From a virus, in IMG/VR virus record IMGVR_UViG_3300005582_000018, positions 1 through 44,630 of that record: 44,630 nucleotides of DNA. One strand, 5' to 3'. Below, one piece after another: positions 6,809-18,300 of this stretch (position 1 is the stretch's first letter; every line of letters begins with the position of its first letter). The notes beneath the pieces are model-generated. The model was not told where the DNA came from, ran no database searches, and saw nothing but the letters and a program-made list of their open reading frames with translations. A program made the position numbers and the translations under genes.

Positions 6809-8557
6809 TTAGTTCTTGATTGTCACAATAGCTTCAATTGTACCTGATTCCGGGGTGGTCTTGTCAACCAGACTTCGTCCAATCACATTGAACGCTGTGG
6901 CTTCACCAGGTTGTGCTGCTCTTGCAATGCCATCTCCGGCTGCAACCAATCGATCACCCTTGCGGATATATCCAGTAACTTTGACAGGCACACGTCCGGT
7001 CATGGCCACTTTGGGGTGAGTATCGTCTTCACCAGCGCCGCCGTTCATGGTATAAGCTGGTCTTGTACTTATGACACCAAACACTTTTTCACTCAAGGCT
7101 GTGAGACTTCTTGTGATTTCCTGGGTGCCACCTAGTTCAACAACTGTGCCTGGCTCCAGCAATTCGTCAGATGCAAAACGTTCTGCAACGTCAGCGTAAA
7201 GTGCAGTAGTAGCCTGCGCAAACACCTGGTTGAAATAGTTGCTTGAACTACCAATATTGCCCACAGCGTTTGTTCCTGTCTTGGCAATTGAAGCCACGCT
7301 TACCACGTTGGCATAAACTGTGCTGGTGTCAATAACCACAACATTTGCTACACCGCCTACGTTGAAGTTGATGTTGCCGTTGGTGACACCAACATTGCCT
7401 TCTGTAGTTCCGTTCACAAACTTGGTAACACTAACACCCAGACTCAGGCCTGTGAGTTGACTACCGTTGCCAATAAAAAATGTTCCTGCTATGTTGGCTG
7501 CAGAAGTAACGTTGCCTGCCACACTGATCAAGCCTGCAGATCTCAAGTTGCCCGAATCAACGTTGCCAGTTGCCACAACACTTACACCAGAAATTGCTGC
7601 TGCACTAATAACGTTTCCGCCGCGCACATTGCCAACGGCAGTTACTAGTCCTGCTGTGCTGATATTTCCACCTGTGATATTACCGGCTATAGATACTAGA
7701 CCGCTTGATAACAAATTGCCGCCGCTGATATTACCAGTAGTGGCTAACGGGCCACCTGGAGGTGCAATAACGTTGCCTATAAAGTTTAAGCCAGTGACAT
7801 TTCCAGTAGCACTGACTATGCCGTTAGTTAGAACATTTCCGCCAGTGACGTTGCCACTAGCACTCAATGTGCCTGTAATATTGGCCCCGGTGCTGGAGAC
7901 CAATGCTGTTGCTGCACCACCTGACGTGATAACCACATTGCCAGTGTTAGTAACATTACCTGCAAAAGTTGTACCAGCTGAGTTGCTGACCGTGATACCT
8001 TTGTATATTGTGGGGAACAGTGTAGACGTAGGAGCCGCTGCTGTAAAGTTTGCATCTTTGCTGACAATTGCAACACGTACATTATTTACATACAAACTGG
8101 TCACATAGTGCGGAGTTGCTGTGTTGTCATTGACAGTCTCAGGAATTGCGCCAGCTGTGCCTTCAGCTGAAGTAAATGCAGGACCCACAACAATAAAACT
8201 AGCGCCAGTGTAGACCTTGACCTGCTGATTTGTGGTGTCGTACCACAAGTCGCCTTGTACATTGCTAGTAGGTTGTGTTGCAGAACTGGTAGCAGCACTG
8301 ATAGTTTTGAACACTGTACCATTGTAGACCTTGAGCAAGGTATTGGTCTTGTCCCACCATAATTGCCCAGTTAGTGGGGCAGCAGGTGCTGTGGTGTTTG
8401 AGCCATTTTCCAGCAAGTGGATAAAGTTTTCGTCCAAAAACTCTCCGTAACCTGCATAGTTTTTGCCCACCAGTGTCATGCTACTAGCAGTATTAACTGT
8501 GCCGTCGTTGACGGTAGCAAAAACTGTACCGTCGGTTAGATTGATTGTATATGCCAT
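6809..8557 (-). CDS. Tail fibre protein with 17-residue GNV repeats and a C-terminal processing-type domain
   Basis: A 582-residue protein. Residues 1-130 contain an N-terminal fibre module, with GQLWWDKTNTLLKVYNGTVF and its partial repeat GDLWYDTTNQQVKVYTGASF. Residues ~220-365 form a repeat shaft of G-N-(V/I)-x-G-G-N units. Residues ~450-582 form a compact end domain starting YADVAERFASDELLEPGTVV and containing a KVFGVISTRPAY segment. The end domain resembles domains found after fibre shafts in phage proteins of the Peptidase_G2/IMC type, which may assist trimerisation or cleave themselves; I could not identify catalytic residues with confidence. The gene is preceded by a TATAAATA late-promoter-like element and an AGGAAA ribosome site. 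Its product probably forms a tail fibre attached to the baseplate. Confidence 0.75.
   Translation of the reverse strand: MAYTINLTDGTVFATVNDGTVNTASSMTLVGKNYAGYGEFLDENFIHLLENGSNTTAPAAPLTGQLWWDKTNTLLKVYNGTVFKTISAATSSATQPTSNVQGDLWYDTTNQQVKVYTGASFIVVGPAFTSAEGTAGAIPETVNDNTATPHYVTSLYVNNVRVAIVSKDANFTAAAPTSTLFPTIYKGITVSNSAGTTFAGNVTNTGNVVITSGGAATALVSSTGANITGTLSASGNVTGGNVLTNGIVSATGNVTGLNFIGNVIAPPGGPLATTGNISGGNLLSSGLVSIAGNITGGNISTAGLVTAVGNVRGGNVISAAAISGVSVVATGNVDSGNLRSAGLISVAGNVTSAANIAGTFFIGNGSQLTGLSLGVSVTKFVNGTTEGNVGVTNGNINFNVGGVANVVVIDTSTVYANVVSVASIAKTGTNAVGNIGSSSNYFNQVFAQATTALYADVAERFASDELLEPGTVVELGGTQEITRSLTALSEKVFGVISTRPAYTMNGGAGEDDTHPKVAMTGRVPVKVTGYIRKGDRLVAAGDGIARAAQPGEATAFNVIGRSLVDKTTPESGTIEAIVTIKN
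7467..7860 (-). repeat. 17-residue (51-base) GNV repeat array in the tail fibre shaft
   Basis: Within the fibre gene the translated sequence runs through units such as GNVTGGNVLTNGIVSAT, GNISGGNLLSSGLVSIA, GNITGGNISTAGLVTAV and GNVDSGNLRSAGLISVA. All are 17 residues, with two longer or irregular units between them. The register (GN, then GN after four residues, then a Leu/Val pair) suggests a beta-solenoid or triple beta-helix shaft. At DNA level the units are diverged, so this is a protein-level repeat. Confidence 0.7.
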
Positions 8558-8575
8558 ATCAGTTTCCTATTTCAA

Positions 8576-8583
8576 TATTTATA
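8576..8583 (-). promoter_or_regulatory. T4-late-type promoter element TATAAATA
   Basis: The minus strand reads TATAAATA exactly, the T4 late promoter core recognised by gp55-type sigma factors. It is followed about 10 bases later by AGGAAA and then the ATG at 8557 of the tail fibre gene. It overlaps the stop codon of the upstream gene (8579). The window encodes a gp55-like factor. Spacing gives a short leader of roughly a dozen bases. Confidence 0.6.
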
Positions 8584-9184
8584 CAGCATTGATATTGCTC
8601 AATGTCTGAATTCTCACTGTGTAATCAATTTGAATCTGGCGATTCAAACTCTTTTGTACTGGGTGGAAGATCACATGAGTGATCAAGCGTAAATTGTCAG
8701 CAGCACCATTCCAGGCCTTGAGGCCCAGTTCGTCAAACACAAACTCACCGTTGAAATTGGTGGAGTTGTCAAAGGCCTGCTGTTCTGCGGGCTCACCGTA
8801 GTCCAACAAACATGTCACAAGAATGTCAGTATAAACATTGCCTGCTGTGTGTAGCACAGTCATTTTGTTGTTGGTGGGATCAGTGTCTGCTGCTGAATTG
8901 TCATCCACTACCTTTTGATAGGTTTGATTGTACAAGTCGGCGTTTTGTCCCGTGGTGTTTGGCGGCAAATAAGTGATCACACCAGTGGGATCCACCGAGC
9001 TTCCGCCGTTGCCAAATGCCATTTGATAGATGTATCCCAGGTTACGATCAGCTAGACTTTGAGCCATGGCCACGGAGATATTTTCGTAATGAATAGCATT
9101 CTTTTTGTCTACCAAGACTTCCCCTGTGACAGGATCAGTGATCTTGACGAATCCTTCAATTTTGCACAAACCTGGAGTTATCAT
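8579..9184 (-). CDS. Conserved virion structural protein (T4-like marine phage type)
   Basis: A 201-residue protein starting MITPGLCKIEGFVKITDP. The early segment TGEVLVDKKNAIHYENIS, the LGYIYQMAFGNGGSS turn and the late FVFDELGLKAWNG strand are a pattern I recognise from a structural protein that sits next to fibre genes in cyanophage-like T4 relatives. It is small, has no membrane or signal sequence, and is probably a baseplate- or fibre-attachment component. The ATG at 9184 overlaps the stop of the 49-codon gene upstream (ATGA), so the two are likely translationally coupled. The exact place in the virion is not known. Confidence 0.65.
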   Translation of the reverse strand: MITPGLCKIEGFVKITDPVTGEVLVDKKNAIHYENISVAMAQSLADRNLGYIYQMAFGNGGSSVDPTGVITYLPPNTTGQNADLYNQTYQKVVDDNSAADTDPTNNKMTVLHTAGNVYTDILVTCLLDYGEPAEQQAFDNSTNFNGEFVFDELGLKAWNGAADNLRLITHVIFHPVQKSLNRQIQIDYTVRIQTLSNINAV

Positions 9185-9330
9185 GCTCGCCCCTCCACGT
9201 AGGTTTTTTGTGTTTTTGGATCAAAAATTCTCATGTGGGCCTGTACTGATACTGACCCAGTTTCGTTGGGCTTGCGAGGTTTTTCCTCTTTTTTAAGCTC
9301 AACCGTTTGTGTAGACTGTGTGTTTGGCAT
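9181..9330 (-). CDS. Small conserved phage protein, 49 aa
   Basis: An open frame from ATG 9330 to TGA at 9183-9181 fills the only gap between the giant virion gene and the 201-residue structural gene. It encodes a 49-residue, lysine-rich peptide starting MPNTQSTQTVELKKEEKPRK and ending with HMRIFDPKTQKTYVEGRA. Its stop overlaps the next ATG as ATGA, which is strong support for a real, coupled gene. The C-terminal RIFDP-x-T-x-x-x-x-VEGR pattern is one I associate with short proteins near tail-fibre genes of T4-like environmental phages. Function unknown; it may be a small structural or assembly factor. A TAAATA motif lies just upstream, but too close to the ATG to leave a normal leader. Confidence 0.7.
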   Translation of the reverse strand: MPNTQSTQTVELKKEEKPRKPNETGSVSVQAHMRIFDPKTQKTYVEGRA

Positions 9331-9349
9331 GATAGTTTATTTACCTAGT

Positions 9350-12300
9350 TTAAAAGCCTCGCAAAAACCTTGCGGCCTGAGTGTCGGTGTCTTGCAGCGC
9401 AACGCCGTCACTGGCTTCGTTTACGCCCTGTTGGTACCAGGTTACACCTTGGCGAACCAGAATTGTGACTTCTGCCCCTGCGGGCGGTGCTTCTAGTGGA
9501 GGATGCACATTGCCATCAACCACAAAGTCCACTGCCAACGGATCATAATCAGTCACAAACCAACGATAGCGGCTAACTGCTGTGGTGTCGCTGTAGGCAT
9601 ATTGCCGGATTCCGCCCACATAAACTTCCACAGCTGGACGCTCGCTGCTGGAATCCAAGAAGTCTTCAAACAAGATACTTGGTGCATAGAACACGCTGGT
9701 TGTACCGTCACCCAGTGTGGAATCGCTCACAATATAGTCCTGGAACTGCGCAGGCAACAAGTTACCACGCCCAATATCATATACGTCTGCACCACTTGAG
9801 TGAGCTGCTGCCCCTGTGCCCAGTGTGCCGCGCATGAGTCCAGAAATGGTGTTGAGAGCTGTGTTTCTTTCGCGATACATGATACGCTCGCCGTCAATAG
9901 TTACTGCTCCAAAAATACCCTGAGTCAAGTTGGGATCGCTTAGGGCAGAGGCATTGACAACATATGCAATGTTGTCTGTGGCTGTGAGATCTTGTGCCAG
10001 TGTTGTGGTTGTTGCATCAGTAATTCTGTAGGTTGCTTGAACGCCGCGCATGTCCTGGAACACTCTAAATGCCATGGCTTCTGGCACTATGCTGTTGGTA
10101 AATTCTGTAATTACCAGTACCTGTGCAGCGCCAATGGCTCCGGTGGCCAGGATCAAGTAACCGTTTTCAACCACATAGTCTGCACCTTCAAACAGTCTAT
10201 AGCCATCCAGTGTGACCCATAGTCTACCAGCAGCAACTGGATCACGTTGCAGGTAAAAGTCATTGGTAGCTATAAGCACACCGGCTGAATAATCATAGGA
10301 TCCCGGAGCTTCAGACACTGCACCTTCGTCATATGTGGTGCTGTCATATGGTTCGCTTACTGTGAGGCCAGTAAAGATTGGTCCCACAAATACCAGGCTT
10401 AGTGCGTTTTGTTGTGCAGTATCGTTCCAGGTAGTGACAGCAACAACGTCGTCAATATTGAGTGCAGACACAATCTGCAATGTTTGACCAACCACATCAA
10501 AGTCTGCTTCAGTGTTCACTGTGATCAAGATTCTTGATCCGCTGGCAGGCGGTGATGTAAACACAACCTGTCGCCCGGGTGTGTTTGAACCTGTCCAGTT
10601 TGTGACGCTGAATGATCCCACAGTTGCACCCACGCTTTGAACCTGCAGGATGTTGTCAACCCAGACCACAACATCTGTAGGAGCATTGATAATGTTTTGT
10701 TGATATCCGCCTCGTTGCGGCAGTCCAAAGCTCACACTCGAATCATCACCCAACCATTCAATACCCTCTGCTGGCTGCAGGCGCAGGCCGTTGCGAGTAA
10801 CAACCATGTTGACCGAGTTGGTGCCAGCGGCATTGTTGGTCAGGGTGAATATTTTTGTAGTAGCTTGGCTAGCATCAACCACAAAATACTGCACCTGTGG
10901 TGTACTCCAGCTGTAGGCTGTGGTTGCTTTGCCTGTTCCGCTGCCGATACTGGTTGCAGTAAACACAGTGCCCACAGTGTTTGCAGCAGCACCTACTGCG
11001 ACAAAGTTGGTGGTGCCCACAATAGAAATAGTGTACTGCTGACCAATTACAAAATAGCCGGCCTCTACAGTGGTCAGACCCAGAGCAGTCAACGAAATAC
11101 CTGCTCCTGGTCCAGGACTAATACCAAAATCAACTTGTGATTCTAATGTGGGCACAAACAACAGCCAGTAGGCCACGTCAGTGATGGCCACGCCTTGTGG
11201 TACTGCCTGAATTGCTCGATAGTAGTTGCCACTGTTGTTGACCACATCTAGTTTGGCATAGGTGTCAAGAATGTTCCAGTTTGCGCTGTCTATGTATGGT
11301 TCCCATGTAACTCCGCTGATGGTTTCACCGTTGACAAACACAGCCATGATGTTGATTTCTGCGCTGTTGACTGGAATAACAACTGTTTGTCCAGTGGTGC
11401 TACCTGGATAGTTGGCACGATACAATTGATTGCTGCCACCTAGTTCGTACACACTGATGTTTATGCCATCGCCATCGGCTACTGTGAGCAAAGTAATAGT
11501 CTGATCTTCCCACTGAACTGAGTAGTCTACGCCGCTGGCAAGATCTCGTCCAGTGGTTTGATTGCTGACCAGAATCTGCACAGGATGCTCAACTACTCCG
11601 GCCCAGCTGTAGACGTCTGTGACTGCTGCTTCATAGGTGTAGCGTATGCTGGTCAACTGGAATCCATGTCCATCACGGTTCCAGTCTGCACCTGGACGAG
11701 TGTACACTCGCATGTCTAGAGTATCAAATTCAGCACCGTTGACCAATTCTTCAGGAGAATGTCCTTCGTACAGTCCTATGAACTCACCACCCGCAACATT
11801 GATGTCAGTGGGCAAGGTACCCAAGATTACATCTGTAAACTCGCTGGTGTAGTCTGCATCCACTGCCAAGGGATCACGCAGGAAGTAATCGCCATACACC
11901 TGTACACCAGGATAGTCAACTCCATCAATCAAGAGTGGCAATTCAAGTCCAGGCTGGTTAACTCCCGGAACATACAAGCCCATGGTACGGTCAACGCCTG
12001 TTAGTCCATAAGATCCAAGGCCGTAGTTGAACGTAGCAGCATTGACCAGAGTCCAGTCTTCAAGATTAAATGTTGGCCCCACAACCGCAGTACTGGTACT
12101 GCTGGCAGCTTGCCACACACGGTCATCGTAACGAACCAGGTCACCGTCTTGATAAGTTCCGTTGGTGCTCCAGTCTCTTACATCTGAGAAATACTGGAAG
12201 CGGTCATAACGGATCACAGTACGGAAAGATCTTGCCAGGGTATAGGATTCTATAGTGGTCGGAACTGTGGCTGCATTGTATACTTGGCCACTGCCTTGGC

Positions 12301-15300
12301 CGTTTACCACAGCATAATATTCTGCGCCGGTGCCGTTGCCGCCAGTGATTGTGACTACAGGTGCTGCACGATATCCAGATCCTGATTGATCAATAGTAAC
12401 AGCCACCACTTGGCCCAGACTGTTGATTACTGCGGTACCAGTTGCGGTTACCCCCGCATAGCTCAGGGCGGCTGTGCCATCTGCTTGTGATCCACTAGTG
12501 AACAACGGAGCAATTGTTCCGGTGTCACCACCAGTTGTTACTGTGTACAAATTATCAACAAAGAATATTTGCTGTCCTGCTGTGACGGTGGTTGATGCTG
12601 TCCATTCTGTACCAAATATCACAGACGGAGGTGTGCTATAGCCAGATCCCTGGTTGACCACGAGAGTGCTGTCAATGCTCAACCAGTGGTTGTTGTACCA
12701 TTGTGAATAAGGCCAGGTGTTCCAGATTGTGCTGGCAGCAGATGCATCACTAGCAGTATTGATAGTTGAGTTAAATGCAGTACCAAGTTCGTATGGCAAC
12801 AACACAGGGCTAATGTATTTTGGAATTTCCAGTGTTGTGTCATAATACGCTGGTACATCAAAGTCAGTTAGGTCGCCTTGCGAAATGTCAAAACCAGTAT
12901 ACTTGAGATTGAACTCACGCACCTGCACATGGTATGGTTTGACTTCTTGAATGTAATCACTTACAAATTCTTGATTGTCACGCACATAGTTTTGGTACGG
13001 TAACAGTTGACGAATTCTGTGATCCACGTCAATCAAGCTGGTTTTTACCAGCCACTCAGGTGCAGAGAACTCGCTCAACACAAAGTTAAACATCAGTATC
13101 AGTGCTCGATTACGCTCAATAGCCAGGTCATCAACAAACAATTCTTCATTGATAGCCTGTATGATCTTGCGGGTTTCTGTAACAGGTTCTTGATCATAGT
13201 ATTGTGCATCAAACACTTCAATATCAAATCCAAAACGCCCCACAGCATAGTCCCAGAGCTCGTTGGAGAATGCAATTGTGCCATCTTGTAAGCCCACACG
13301 TTCATAACCAAGGTCAGTCAACAGATATATTTCATATTTGCCTTGTGCATTGGCAGTGACCTTGACGCTGCTGCCCACAGGAACATTGATTGCACCTAGA
13401 GCAGAGTACGTGACCACTTGTGTTATAATTTTGGTACTAGAGTTGTAACCTGGGCGGTACCAGTCAATGTAACTCCAGTAGTCTGCTGTATTGTACCCTT
13501 GCACACGAGTAAGAGTTAATACTCGAACACCAGGAGTTGTATCGCTGGCCGACACAGTGTAAATTGTCCACAGGCCGCGATTATTGCTGTCTGTTACCAC
13601 CAGATACCGGTAGCCCAGGGCCACAGTGTAGATATTCTGGAAGCCCAGGATCTCCAGGTTAGCAACTCGCAGATTCCATAATCCCGAATTGGCAGTTGGT
13701 TCCGGTTCTGAAGAGTTCAACAGATTGAAACTACGGCTTTCGCTGATGGGGTACTGTGCCAGCACAGTGTTGGCATGAGTCAGGTAGTTGCGCAGTGCTT
13801 CAAAGCGGTCGGTAAACATTGACTGGCGTGGACGGAACTGTACCCCGTATTGTTCAGCCACTCCTAAATTGGGATCTGGAACTTGATTACCAAAAGTATC
13901 AGTTCCGCAGAAACTGTCTTGTAGCTTGCGATACAGGTTGTCACTCAAGAACCCATTAGCGCGATCTTGTGCAATTAATTCATATTCAGTATGCACGTTG
14001 TCATTGGTCAATTCTCGATCAAACTCGATACTGATCACTGTGTCACTAGCTTCAATATAGTCCCCAGAATTGTACAACGCAATTGTACTAGCGTTGATTG
14101 GGGCCATGTAAGGAATACCGCTGGCCTTGGGATCAGCAATGTAACTGGCCACAGTGGATGCTGGCAGAGTCTTGTTGATTTTTGTGGATGTTGTGGTAAT
14201 GCCACGAACCCAGAAATAGTATTCTGTAGCAAACGTGCCATCCTTGGTCAGACGAGTGTTCACAGTGTACGACAATGACGACAACGGTGTGCCTTCTCCT
14301 GTGTAGTCGGCTGGTGCCACTGCACTCACAATCCACTGATACACATCAACTACGCTGCCTGGGAACAACTGAGCCCAGCGACGGCTGGCATACACAATGC
14401 TGTCTTGATTGGGGTCAATAAATCTTACTGAAGAGATATCCCACCAAATTTCCCCCACATGATCTGTATTCCATGTGGTTCCACGAATGTTTGTTGGTCC
14501 CACATTGTATGCTGCAGGATCAATCGCACCAATGTAGTCTATGTTTTGTCGGGCCGCACCAAGAATTTTGCCTTGCAATGGATCAATAAAGTCCAAGAAC
14601 TCAGAGGTTGCTCTAGTTACCCGGTCGTACAAGAACACGGAGTTCAACAGTCTCACGTCTACCACAGGTTGTTGTTGTTCCAACACCGTCCAAGCCAGAG
14701 AACGAGTGGGGTTTTCAAACACAAATACTGCACCAAAATCTGCTGTGCTATCTCCAGAATCATTCTTGGGAGCACCAACCATGAGTACACCAGATGTGTA
14801 GTTGACTGCTGTACCAAATCCATCCAGGGTCTGCACATTGCTGTTGTTGATTTGATCACCAAACACAAATTTGCCTGGATTGTTTATGTTGGAGGTTGAG
14901 CTAGGCAAGTAATCGTATGTGTATACTGCGCCGCTTTGTATGATCACCGTAAAGAATACTGTGCTACCAGCATCAAATATTGTAGTTCCATCATCAAACA
15001 CCGTTTCAAGATACAGGCTGCCTTGCGGTGCACCAACCACAAGATTAATTGCACTGTTGTCTATGCTGACACTGGAACCAAAACCGCTGAATTCAACTGG
15101 GTAAGGACTGAAAATTGTTTGTGTCCATGCATACGTATCAAACCCTAGATCAGCAAAAGTTGCACCAACTGTTCCCGGAGCCACATTGACTTTGTCTAGA
15201 GCCGTTGCTGCTGCTGAGTTCTTGACTCCAATAGTCAAGTATCCAGTGGTGTCAACTGTGGCCAACACATTGGGTACTGTGGTATTAATTGCACTGGCCA

Positions 15301-18300
15301 GGCTTGCCAACGTTGCAGCCAATGGAACTTCTACATCCATGTTGTTGATTCTAATTGTTTCTCCTGCAGTTAGCGCCGCAATAAAACTATATTGAATTCT
15401 ACCGTTAACTGTTCCGGTATTTTCGTACATACCAATAGTAAAACTTGGACTGTAGTCTGCGGCAGGGTCTTGTACTGCTTGGTATGTGTACAAACTAGTG
15501 ATAGTGCCATAGATTCTGCTTTGATTTACAAAACGTTCAACCACACCACCTTTGTAGATTTGAGCACTGCTTTGAGGTTCGCCTATGTACAAGCTGCAAT
15601 TGTTGGAACAGATATCCAGTGCTTGTCCAAAGTTTGAAAAATTTGCCACTGTCTGTTGATCGACTTGTTGTAGTTGTTGGAACTGATTGGTTTCAATTTC
15701 AATTATGTCACCAATCTGCAGATCAGCATTGATAGTTACTACTGACCCAGAAATTGTGAATGAGTTGGCTGCATTGATCACACTGTCAGTCTGATTGATC
15801 AAGAATTGATTGTTCACAATCACACTAACAGGACCAGTTGGAGTGCCACCTAGTACTGTGAATGTAATGCTGGATGTGTCTGTGCCGTAGATGAATCGTT
15901 GCACGTTGCGATCAAACACATAAACTGTGCCTGCTTCGACTAGAGTATCAATGGTGCGATATGGTGCGCCAATCATGACCTGACGACCATCTGTGCTGCA
16001 CGATACTGACTGTCCAAATCTATCACCGGCAGTGAGTCCGCCTGTGACCGAGGCAGTGTCAATGGTGTCTACATATTCAAAGTAACCTCCAGCAAATGCC
16101 ACCACAACGTCAGTTGATATACGTGCAGTAATAAATGTTACTGTGGTGCCCGAAAACGTGTAGTCAATATTGGGACGCCATAAATCTTCGTTGACCTTGA
16201 TACTGAACGAATATATGCTGTCAACAGTGAACAAGCCCACAGTGTTACCACTTGCATCCGTACCATTGGCCAAGTTAAATGTTGCAGCATTGTGGGGGAT
16301 CTGGAAGCTGTTGTATCTTGCAAATTCAATCAGTACCAAAGCTAAAACTGTTCCTGTGCCTGTGCCCACTGCTGTGGCCACAAATTCAACACCAACGGTG
16401 TTGCTGGCTGCGCCAATTAGGGTGTAGTTGGTATCACCAACTGTTAGAATTGTGTAGGTTTCGCCGGGCACAATTGCGGTGGCTACACTCACTCCCGGAG
16501 GTGTTGTGAGTCTTACTTCACTAAAGTTGTTGACAATAGTATAAGTTGCTCCGTAAGTTTGGATTTGGCCATTAAACGTTACTTTGAGTTGGCTGTTGTT
16601 GCTGATCTGTATCTGTGTGTTTATGTTATACACTGTGGTTGATCCATCAGCAGTGGTTTTGATTGATTGATTTTGCCAGTCAACCCGACCATATGCATGA
16701 ACTGAATTCAATCCTGGTGCACCAATATACATCCAACGTTCGTCAAGGCTCACAGCTACCGAGTAACCAAATTCTCCTGCGCCGGTGAGCAATGTGCCGT
16801 ATCCTGAGGGCTGTGTCAACAGTTGCCATTGTGCATAAGGAATAACACCAGGCTGACCCAGGGCCGGATCACGATATATCACTGCAACATATCCGTTGTT
16901 GGCTTGACTGCCCGATCCTAGACTCTTGCTGGCACCTGCTGCGGCCCAGGTTTGATTTCCAAAATCCACAGCATTACCGTATCCACGTACACCAGGCACA
17001 TCCAGGGTCAATATACCGTCCCCGTTGGCAACTGGACTTACAGGGCTGTATTGATCGCCATAGTTCTTGACATACACATACACCGCACCTGTTTCGGTTC
17101 CTGAGCCAAATCCATATTTGGGACTACCAACTAAAGCGGCCAGACGATTCTGTGCCTGTGTAACACTGACACCATATTGTTCGCCTGCATCCAACAGCAC
17201 GGGGTTCAGTTCCACAACATCTGAGAACACTGCGTTCTTTTGCAGTACTTGCCATAGTCCGCTACCGTTGTCGTCTACCCAGACCTTGGCGCCAGGCAAG
17301 ATGTTGTTGGCATAAGGTAAGTTAAGCACATCGCTGGCCTGTGCCACACGCATGGTCTTGAGTGTGAATCCCAGGCCTGTGCCGTTGGCCACAACTCTGT
17401 CACCAGTGAATGCAAACGCAATGTTCACTGTGGTCAGATTGGACACACTTAACACCTGGTAAACTCCGTTGATCTCTATGTCAAAGAACTTGATGATCAG
17501 TTTGTCACCGGTTGCAAGCCCGTGTTGAGTGCTGAAAATTACTCTGCTAGTACCGTCTAGGTTGTCGCAAACGTGCTGGATAATTCCGGGCACAGCCTGC
17601 GCACGATAGATGTTCCAGTCGTAGTCGTTGATCTTCGCTACCCAGACACTGGTACCAACCTTGATTGAGTCAATGTTGGCGCTGAGGCTGGCAGAATCTG
17701 CAATGTCAAACACTGTGATATCAGCGTCATTCAAGTTGACATAGCCCGCGGTAGGCAAACCAATGTCTGTGGGCAGAGTAGTGGTGGTTGGTAAAATCTC
17801 AGTACTGGTCAACTTGTAGCTTTGACGCCATACATCACTCAGCAAGATTTGTTGATCAGCTTCACTAACCTGTTGTGGTACTACCACTTGCACCAGACTA
17901 GGGTTGGCATCAAGTAGCGCACGGTTCAAGCGCAGTTCAAAGAAGCTGCGGTTGGCGTTGGCACCGTACACAGCACGTTGAACAGCCCAGTTTTCATAGA
18001 TGTCATAGTCAGCAGCTTCTTTGCCCAGATTGGCCTGTTTGAACAATTCAGCAGATAAAATTGTGCCTTTTGAGCCCAGGAATTGACGGTACACATTGAC
18101 CTGACTCACGTCGTCAAGATTCAGTGCCGCCATGTATTGTCGTGGATGAAATCCAATCAAGCCATAGCTGAGTAAATCATTGTCAGTTTCAATATTGGCT
18201 GAATTGATGTCGTAACTGTTGGCTAGTTGATTTGCTTTGTTGGCCAGGTTGGGCAACAGTCCCAGCTCAATTTGGGTGTAATCGCTTTGTGTCCACACAT

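Noticed and set aside
7467-7860. Possible CRISPR or DNA tandem-repeat array
   Set aside because: The repeat is at protein level in frame with the fibre gene; DNA units are diverged and there are no spacer-like unique segments.
7467-8108. 213-codon plus-strand open frame opposite the fibre repeats
   Set aside because: It mirrors the repetitive minus-strand fibre gene, has repeated hydrophobic LP motifs created by that repeat, and has no context as a gene.
9338-9345. GGTAAATA as a late promoter for the 49-codon gene
   Set aside because: It would leave about two bases of leader and no ribosome site; not listed as a confident promoter.
10637-11140. 167-codon plus-strand frame inside the giant virion gene
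   Set aside because: A Cys/Ser/His-rich translation typical of a shadow frame; the giant minus-strand frame is unbroken here.
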